Below are positions 57,234-64,000 of a stretch of 64,000 nucleotides of DNA, piece after piece. Source of the stretch: Deroplatys truncata (Eukaryota; Arthropoda; Insecta; Mantodea; Mantidae); contig CM060985.1 of assembly GCA_030765065.1 (NCBI GenBank), positions 175,331,096-175,395,095 on the forward strand, in the 5' to 3' direction. The first letter of the stretch is position 1. The number at the start of each line of letters is the position of its first letter. Below the pieces are notes generated by a model. The model did not search any database. It saw nothing but the letters and a program-made list of their open reading frames with translations, and was not told where the DNA came from. Made by a program: the position numbers and the translations under genes.

Positions 57234-58340
57234 AGGTGGATGGACGTTCCTGTGACCGGCTCTGCATTTTTAGTGGTTTTTGTGCGTCTATAATTATTTT
57301 ATATCGTTTTAGTGGTTACAGATTTATTCGATATATGTTTTTACCGCTCGGGAGGTATTTGTGTGTGTGGGGAACCATTATTTCCGCCGAAATATGTGTT
57401 ATTCATTGATTGTCCTCGTGTGACGTAATCGCCTTCTGCTAGTTCATCACGTAACCAAAGTTTAATAACTGTGATTAATATACACCTGCAGGATACTGTT
57501 TTAAGTCATCAGTGAATTCTGTAGCGTTTTGGCTAATAGCATTTTAATGAATTCCTACAGTTACCGCTCAATTTCGCTGCGTACAACATATTTTAAGTTA
57601 AATATGGCTTGACCAGGCGCCACCATGTTGAATTTTTGTCGTGTGCTGTTTCTTTTTCTTGTTTCTTTAAACGGTTTTTAGCACGATTGGATGAATGAAT
57701 GAATGTTGACGAGTACTTGTGCTTGGAGTATTTGTTTTGTATGACTCTGTATATTTTTAATTTACCAGACTCTTCGTAATATAATATCACTTTATATTAC
57801 GTTGTGCACATATCGATTGTGTTGTTACCAACCTAGACAAACCGAATCTTGCTGTTTGCGTATAATCTTTGCTGTTGCCAACTTTTACGCGCATATCGAT
57901 AGTGCCATTACCAACTTCGTTTTCCGTCAACATGGTTATATCGCTAGAAACATAAGCTGTATTATCATCTTAAGTATTTTAATATATCCTGCGTGTGTTT
58001 TTAATTATTTTATCCTTAATTACGTCGTGATAATTATATCAAGTTTTATTTTCCATTTGGAATTTTTAAGGTGTTTATATTCACACGTCCCCTTAATTTT
58101 ACGCTCCTTTATTGACGCACCAATTCAGATTGTCTTAACATTTATTTATTTTGACAATCCACTCCATTTTCCACCTGTTTTATCGATATTTATTTTATTG
58201 TCTTTAATGTGTGTTCTTGGCCTGTTTTAAGAGCCACTTGTGTGGTTTATTCGTTTGTCCATCAAGTGCCTTTTTACTTCGACTTGAACATTTGTTCTTT
58301 TATTTTATTACTTGACTAGATCTTACACGTCTCGGTTTTT
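57234..58340 (+). other. R2 5' untranslated region (distal part)
   Basis: R2 sequence resumes here after the inserted transposon. In the uninterrupted element GACGTTCCTGTGACCGGCTC would follow directly after the first 26 bases (53950-53975). The region is AT-rich and has no conserved coding frame; a 142-codon frame at 57802-58230 is hydrophobic-looking by composition and not an R2 domain. Confidence 0.75.
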
Positions 58341-61300
58341 ATGGCGGGCCCTTTAGATGATGACAGTTTTAAATTAGGATTTCCGTTTCGAGTGGCAATA
58401 TGTAAATTTTGTAATATATGTTTTGATGATTTGACTAACTGCCTTAAACACTTCAGCAAGGCTCATCCATTTGTAGCTCTTGATTATTATTGCCGACTTT
58501 GTTCTAAACCTTTCGGGAGTGTTCATGGTATACAATGTCACGTCCCAAAATGCCCGGGCCCCTTTGCTGAAAAGGATTTTAAATTTAAATGTGACGAATG
58601 TGGGAAACGTTTTGAGACTCAGAGAGGGCTGAGTACTCATGAGCGACATGAACACCCCAGAATCAGAAATGTTAAACGCACGGAGCAGTACGTGCGGAAT
58701 CAAAAGAGAATGGAATGAGAATGATATCTCTAAATTTATCCATTTTTGCGTTCAATTCCGGAACGAAAAATTTATCAACCAGAAACTTCAAGAAGTATTC
58801 CCAAATAGAACAATTGACCAGATTAAATATAAAAGGAAAAGTCTACAAGACAGAATACAGCTAGCCATTGAGGAAGCGGAAAATGAGACTGTAATAGAAA
58901 CAAGTATAGCCGATGAATTGCCTTTGAATGATAATATCAACAATGGAGGGAATACGAACCTTCAGCCGCATGGTGATACTCCAGTTATTCTTACTGTTGA
59001 GAACACCCATACGTCGAACGAAAACTGTTCCGTCATGGAAATCCATAATTCTGTGCTTACTAATGAAAGCAGCCTTCATTTATCCAACTTGTATGTTTTA
59101 GAAGATCCTAGTTTGAATATATCCGTGGATGGTCATGCCCCATCATTGCAAAATATGGATTGTGAAACTTACCCGTTAGATCAGCCGATTAATTCTGAGG
59201 GCAATGCTCCAGAACAGTGGTTACTGGAAGCAAGGGATTATATCCTAAAGCTAGGACCCATAGAAAATAATAATGAAGATCTTTTTAATATAAATGCAGC
59301 CATTAATAACTTTGTTAATTCCACCGCTTCTAGCGCAGAATGCCAAATCCAGTTGGATAATATTGTCGAGAACCTCACAAATATTCTTGCCGATAAAATC
59401 AATGCCCCAAAGAAATACGTTAAGAATTATCGACAAGGCAGGAACAATGCTGTCAAATCAACTATTAAACAATACAATTATGCTAGGACGCAAGAGCTTT
59501 ATAGAAAGTGCCCCAGGAGACTAGCGGACAGCATTGTTAACGGCACTGACGTATGCAATAATATTAGGGAAATAGAACCCATTGAGGAGTTGCAAAAGAT
59601 TCATGAAAGCTTATGGGCACAAGCTGGTAATATCAATGATGAAAACCCCAAAATCGGTGATGATGAGTTTTATGCCCCCTGTGAACAGTGTCTACCGTTG
59701 ATTTCCAGTAGAGAGATTAATGTTAAGATAAGAAGGGTTAAGGCCAAGACAGCTCCTGGAATCGATGTCGTAACAAGGAATGCTCTTATCAAAGAAAATA
59801 TGACACTAATTTTAGCCAAACTGTATAACAGTATTTTATCAAAGGGGCTCTATCCGACTGTGTGGAAAAAGAATAGGACGATTTTTATTCCTAAACAGGG
59901 CGACCCCAACCTGTCTAAAAACTGTAGGCCAATCACAATATCGTCCCTATTGTCTCGGATCTTCTCATCTCTATTAACTAGACGATTGGGTAATGTTATA
60001 TCGCTCTCTGCAGCTCAAACGGGGTTTAGAGCAAATACCAGCACTTTTGTTAATATTGCCATGTTCAATGAGATTTTAAGAAGGGGCAAAGAAGGAGGAG
60101 TTACGGTCGCATTGGTAGATATAGCGAAAGCATTCGATACTTTAAACCACTCCGCGATTTGGACTAATTTGTTAAATAGAGGCGTTCACCCTTGGATGGT
60201 GCTAACGATTAAAAACATGTATACGAATAGTCCGACGGTATTAAACAACGGTGCCAGGATCGATTTTAAAAGAGGTAAAACAAGGGGACCCTCTATCACC
60301 GTTGCTTTTTAATGCCGCAATTGATACCTTCATTAAAGATGTTGAGACACAATCCGGAGGAGTTAGTTTTGGCGGCACTAAAATCAATATAATGGCTTTC
60401 GCCGATGACATTGTTTTAATCGGCCGTACTCCAAATGAAACGCAACAATTATTAAACGTATTAGTGACTGGTCTCTCGAAACTTGGTTTGCAAGTATCAC
60501 CCAGTAAATCCAAGTGCTTGCAGATCATGGTTAAAAACAGAACTTGGATTACTGTGGATCCCCAACTGATACTTAACAATGAGACAGTGCCGTTTTCCAG
60601 CCCAGACGACTCTATATACTATTTGGGCAAAGACGTAAATCCCTGGGCTGGCAACATTGGGAAGGAATTCCAAGAACATATAATTAATGCGGCTGAAGGG
60701 TGTGCCAACTTGAATCTGAAGCCTTGGCAAAAGCTAGATTTCTTTAATACATATATAATTCCAAGATTTTTATATCTAGCTACACTAGATCCACCTTCTG
60801 CAACACTTTTGAACAATATTAATGATAAACTGAGACTTATTTTTAAACAAATTTTTCATCTTCCGGCCCAAATAACTAATGGCCTCTTCTATACTAAAAG
60901 GCGAGATGGGGGTTTAGGAATACCCAAAATGGCACATCTAATACCTCTCGCCTTTTTAAGAGCCGGCACCAAATTCTTAAACAGTCTTCATCCTGCTATG
61001 AGTAATACATTTTCCGATGAATGTCTGGGAAAAAGGCTGCATAAGGTAGCTACTGGCATAGGTTTACATTGGCCAGCTACCCTGCAAGAGATTAATGCAC
61101 ACAAAGCAAACCTGAAAGAATCAGAGTTCAATTCCTGGGCCGACTGCGATACACAAGGAAAGGGTATAAGTGCGTTTTACGCCGACCCAATTGGCAACAC
61201 TTGGATGCTAAAACCTTATATTTTAAAATCCTCTTGGCTTACCGAAGCCCTCAAACTACGAACGAACACACAGGCATGTAAAATAGTTGAGGCTCGGTAT

Positions 61301-61842
61301 AAACCTAATGTAGACATCCACTGCAGGAATTGCCACAATGCGCCCGAAACAGCCGGACATATCCTTGGTTTATGTACCTCGACTAAACCTGCAAGAATGG
61401 CTAGACATGACAAAATAGGAGGGACGTCGAGCAAAGTATTTCAAATTCATATCCAGAGCCCTTAATATTAACAGAGCATTCATTCAAAGTAAATAATAGT
61501 ACACTCCTTAAGCCAGACCTTGTAGTTATTAAGGAAGATAAGGCATCAATTCTCGACGTCACTATACGTTATGAAGACAAGGACTCACTGGCCAAGGCAG
61601 ATATCGAAAAGAGAGACAAATATTCTATCCTAGAAGATTACATCAAGTCACAGTATGCCCAGGTTAAAATAGTCGAGGTCCAACCACTAGTCTGGGTCCA
61701 GAGGTGCAGTTCCACCTGAAACAAGAAGCATTTTAAAAAGTTGGGGCTGGACCCAAAGAAAATGCAGGATGCCGCTATATTTATTCTTAAATCTGGTCTC
61801 AATATACGTAGTTGTTTTAGAGATTATGCCAATGACCCTTAG
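58341..61842 (+). pseudogene. R2 ORF: zinc fingers, Myb, reverse transcriptase, endonuclease (frameshifted)
   Basis: The product nicks 28S DNA and copies its own RNA into the nick. ATG 58341 (MAGPLDDDSFKLGF) starts the N-terminus with three zinc fingers: CKFCNICF..HFSKAH (CCHH), CRLCSKPF..CHVPKC (CCHC) and CDECGKRF..HERHEH (CCHH). This set is typical of the R2-A group. A frameshift at about 58700 leads to a Myb-like segment (WNENDISKFIHFCVQF), then RT: RTIFIPKQGDPNLSKNCRPI, and VALVDIAKAFDTL with the catalytic Asp at 60118. A second frameshift at about 60250-60310 leads to QGDPLSPLLFN and AFADDIVLIG (Asp pair at 60404). CRNCHNAPETAGHILGLC at 61322 is the CCHC finger. A third frameshift at 61410-61460 leads to the restriction-like nuclease KPDLVVIKEDKASILDVTIR (61510). 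A TGA at 61717 precedes the last 41 codons, which end at 61842. All catalytic residues survive. Confidence 0.95.
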
Positions 61843-62160
61843 TGTTTTTATTGTTTTATCTTATTTTAACACACGGCAATATTGGATGAACCTTGCTGCT
61901 GCATTTTAATATTAATGACTTCCGCCGTGCGGCAAATATATAACTTTTAATCTTAGTTTTATGATTATATTTTATTAATAATTTTAAGTTTTAACACATT
62001 GAACTAGGGAGTTATAATTACTCTCTTTTATAATTGACAAATGCCTTATGGCAATTTTTCCTTTAAAGTTTATTGACTTATATTGATCACTAATACATGT
62101 CATCATCCATAAGTTTGCTGACGGCCAGCTAAGCCGGAAGTGGCCCGTTGGGCTAGGATA
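61843..62160 (+). other. R2 3' UTR
   Basis: About 318 bp between the ORF stop and 28S. In other R2 elements the 3' UTR RNA is what the protein binds to start copying. It ends GGCCCGTTGGGCTAGGATA with no long poly(A), joined cleanly to 28S. Confidence 0.8.
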
Positions 62161-62177
62161 TAGCCAAATGCCTCGTA

Positions 62178-62234
<57 letters not shown>
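62161..62234 (+). rRNA. 28S rRNA segment between the R2 and R1 sites (74 bp)
   Basis: TAGCCAAATGCCTCG..GACGCGCATGAATGG..CCTATCTACT is the strongly conserved stretch between the two insertion sites, and 74 bp is the known spacing. From memory of the arthropod consensus two bases differ (CGTAATC for CGTCATC; CCCTCTG for CCCACTG), suggesting the unit is no longer under selection. Confidence 0.95.
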
Positions 62235-62432
62235 GGGGTCGGAAGTTTGGCAGTAACCCCCTGCCCAAGTGCGAAAGAGGAAAGATATAAAACACAAAAA
62301 GAGCGTCTTGCGTGTGTACGCGGCTCTTAGCACTGCCAAACTTGCTGCCGGGTCCTCGCCCCCCGACCCTGGGCAACAGATTCATTTCTGTTGGCGAAGA
62401 GCAGCTCAACTAGACAGAGAGGAAATACAAGA

Positions 62433-63488
62433 ATGGGGAAACCTGAGGAGGAGGAAAATGAGATAGATCCCAAAGGATCAGAAAAGGACCCCCCTACATG
62501 GCTTTCCGAGGAGAAGGAACTCCAGGAGACAACGTCTACCGCCACAATAATCAACAAAATAACCACACTCGTTGGAAATGAAAAGATATCAAGCCAAAGG
62601 AAAGCCTATCTCATAAAAGCGTTGGGAAGGCTAACCTCGCTTATAGAGACAATGAGGGAGGAAAATATCAGGCTGGAAGCCCAAAACCTAAACATGACAA
62701 CACAGGTGAAGGAGCAAAAAGCAACCACGTATGCAACTATAGCAGCCACGCCAAAAAACCCGATTAGGACAAATGAACGAACAGAACAGGTTACACGTAC
62801 ATACCAAAAGAAGAAACCAACTCTTTTCATCACATCTGAAAATACATCCACAAAGAAGGTACAGGAAATCGTCACAACCAAACTAAAACCGGTCCAAGAA
62901 AACATCAAAATAAGAAACATAAGATCTACCGAAAAGGTAGTAATCATTGAAACGGATACAGATGAGGATATCAACAAGATCATGGAGAGCGAAAACCTGA
63001 GAGACCAACCAATCAAAATGGAGTTGCCAAAGAAAAGGAACCCACTTATAATCTTCTATGATATCTTTACGGGACAAACCGAGGAAGAGATAAAAGAAAG
63101 TGTATATAAACAAAACCTGGAAACAAAAATATCAAAAGAAGAATTTGACGAGAATTTCAACCTGAGATTCAAAACCGGACCAAGAGACAGACAAACAGTG
63201 CATCATGTAGCAGAAGTCACGGCGAAACTTCGTCGTATAATAACTAACATGAGCAGAATATACATCGGCTTCCAATCGGTAGCAGTTAAGGACTACATAG
63301 TAGTGGCTAGATGTGCCAAATGCCAAGACCTGGGACATGTCGCTAAATACTGTTACAACGAAAAAGTGATCTGCTCCCACTCTGGGGAGGAAGATCATAA
63401 AAAGCCAAACGACCTGGAGTATGCGTTCCATGCCAAAAACGAAATAGAACCTGCTATGGAAGAAACGAGTGTCCGACACACTGGATAA
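62433..63488 (+). CDS. R1 ORF1, Gag-like RNA-binding protein
   Basis: ORF1 proteins of R1 bind the element RNA and help target it. I start at ATG 62433 (MGKPEEEENEIDPKG); the frame is open further upstream but only with non-ATG codons. It encodes 351 residues. The N-terminal ~100 are acidic then coiled-coil-like (LGRLTSLIETMREENIRLEA). A basic middle (TYQKKKPTLFITSE) and a conserved-looking domain (PLIIFYDIFTGQTEEEIKES) follow. The C-terminus has a zinc knuckle CAKCQDLGHVAKYC. The second knuckle, expected as CxHCGExxHxxxxC, reads CSHSGEEDHKKPND, so one Cys is Ser and the last is absent. The protein is shorter than typical R1 ORF1 (about 450 or more residues), suggesting C-terminal decay. Confidence 0.85.
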   Translation: MGKPEEEENEIDPKGSEKDPPTWLSEEKELQETTSTATIINKITTLVGNEKISSQRKAYLIKALGRLTSLIETMREENIRLEAQNLNMTTQVKEQKATTYATIAATPKNPIRTNERTEQVTRTYQKKKPTLFITSENTSTKKVQEIVTTKLKPVQENIKIRNIRSTEKVVIIETDTDEDINKIMESENLRDQPIKMELPKKRNPLIIFYDIFTGQTEEEIKESVYKQNLETKISKEEFDENFNLRFKTGPRDRQTVHHVAEVTAKLRRIITNMSRIYIGFQSVAVKDYIVVARCAKCQDLGHVAKYCYNEKVICSHSGEEDHKKPNDLEYAFHAKNEIEPAMEETSVRHTG

Positions 63489-63518
63489 TGTGGGAAAGAC
63501 TAATAACCAGAACAGCGT

Positions 63519-64000
63519 ATGATGAATAATACAAACACACTAAAAATCGCTCAACTAAACGCTCAAAGAAGCAAACAAGTAATGTCGGAGTTACGTAGGT
63601 TAATAGTAGATCTAATTATCGACATTTTGTGTTTACAAGAACCATACACAATACGCGGAAAACCCGCATACTTACCAACAACTACCAGAACAATCAATCA
63701 GGGAAATGAACCAATGGTCACAATAATTATTCCAAACCGAGATCTACAAGTGCACAAGATCTCTCAATATTGCGACTCCCATACAATATGCATAGAAGTA
63801 AGTTACGCAAATAAAACAATAGTATTAGTAAACCAATACTTCCAATATAGTGAAAGTCCTGCAGAATATTTGGATCGACTTAGCACAATTACACACACGT
63901 ATGAACACACTCCCACCATCATTGTTGCAGACTGCAACGCAAAATCTCCCTGGTGGAACAATGAATTTAGAGATGCAAAAGGAGAAATGGTAGAAGACAC
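63519..64000 (+). CDS. R1 ORF2, endonuclease/reverse transcriptase (partial, open at window end)
   Basis: Starts ATG ATG at 63519, 30 bp after the ORF1 stop and in the same frame. There are no stops over 160 codons to the end of the window. The visible part is the apurinic-type endonuclease: NTLKIAQLNAQRSKQ (active-site Asn), DILCLQEPYTIRGKP (Glu), VLVNQYFQYSESP (the 'NxY' strand) and PTIIVADCNAKSPWWNNEF (DxN). In R1 this domain makes the 28S-specific nick. RT and the 3' end lie outside the window. ORF1 and ORF2 usually overlap in R1, so this arrangement is unusual. Confidence 0.9.
   Translation, partial: MMNNTNTLKIAQLNAQRSKQVMSELRRLIVDLIIDILCLQEPYTIRGKPAYLPTTTRTINQGNEPMVTIIIPNRDLQVHKISQYCDSHTICIEVSYANKTIVLVNQYFQYSESPAEYLDRLSTITHTYEHTPTIIVADCNAKSPWWNNEFRDAKGEMVED

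Larger units (their letters stand above)
53950..62160 (+). mobile_element. R2: R2 retrotransposon at its canonical 28S site (with a nested DNA transposon)
   Basis: R2 is a site-specific LINE. It starts at 53950 immediately after CTCTTAAG and ends at 62160 immediately before TAGCCAAATGCCTCG, which is the known R2 target in the 28S gene. Without the 3258-bp insertion and one 9-bp duplication it would be about 4.94 kb: a 5' UTR of about 1.1 kb, one ORF region 58341-61842 and a 3' UTR of about 320 bp. Both 28S junctions are present, so it is full length by its ends. The ORF carries three frameshifts and one stop, so it is dead. Confidence 0.95.
62235..64000 (+). mobile_element. R1: R1 retrotransposon at its canonical 28S site (5' part, continues past the window)
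   Basis: Begins directly after TCCCTATCTACT, the R1 target 74 bp downstream of the R2 site, in the same orientation as 28S. A 5' UTR of about 200 bp is followed by ORF1 and the start of ORF2. The 3' part lies outside the window, as does the rest of 28S. Confidence 0.93.

Noticed and set aside
57802-58230. 142-codon hydrophobic frame upstream of the R2 ORF as an extra R2 gene
   Set aside because: It lies in the AT-rich 5' UTR, and T-rich codons give Phe/Ile/Leu runs by composition. No R2 element is known to code there.

Overview
The window is animal nuclear DNA, almost certainly from an arthropod and most likely an insect. It carries an rDNA unit whose 28S gene is occupied by both R2 and R1 retrotransposons, many mariner/Tc1 transposons, tRNA-derived SINEs, and no recognisable single-copy host protein gene. 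The species cannot be fixed from the sequence. R1-type LINEs at this 28S site are known from arthropods, and the repeat load suggests a large genome.

From 1 to about 49.8 kb the window is a repeat graveyard. Two related families of short non-autonomous elements, here called A and B, dominate (about 11 A and 23 B copies or pieces). In the orientation used here they begin near TCTGATGTGTTACA, carry ACTTTCTCTAC close to the left end and its complement GTAGAGAAAGT at the right end, and hold a (CA)n tract. B copies are diverged and act as landing pads. Mariner elements (9064-10293, 11610-12879, 17637-18926, a fragment near 7706-8368) and a Tc1 element (14091-15409) lie inside B copies, and A copies lie inside B copies. 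Further mariner-type elements lie at 29595-30874, 37454-38817 and 40860-41500, and a satellite-swollen one at about 3890-6740. At least three tRNA-derived SINE families are scattered through. Two tandem arrays stand out: a roughly 76-bp array at 4.29-6.13 kb that grew inside a transposase gene, and a 34-bp minisatellite at 39.44-40.85 kb with higher-order structure.

From 49.81 kb to the end is an rDNA unit on the + strand: the last ~480 bp of 18S, ITS1, 5.8S, ITS2, then 28S from about 51249. The 28S is cut at the R2 target (53949), resumes for exactly 74 bp (62161-62234) and is cut again at the R1 target. The R2 copy has a three-zinc-finger N-terminus, Myb-like segment, reverse transcriptase and restriction-like endonuclease, but carries three frameshifts and one stop. 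Its 5' UTR, 26 bp from the 28S junction, holds a 3258-bp DNA transposon (53976-57233) with 98-bp terminal inverted repeats and a perfect 9-bp target duplication (AGGTGGATG), as expected of a Mutator-like element. That element itself holds a 181-bp MITE and a family B fragment. R1 follows with ORF1 and the start of ORF2, which is open at the window end.

The unit cannot give a normal 28S rRNA. It is a nested record of five layers: rDNA, then R2, then the Mutator-like element, then MITE and B pieces, with R1 in the same gene. The strongest candidates for something undescribed are the Mutator-like insertion in R2 and its unexplained 2.3-kb interior, the transposase-born satellite, and the A/B family with head-to-tail copies.
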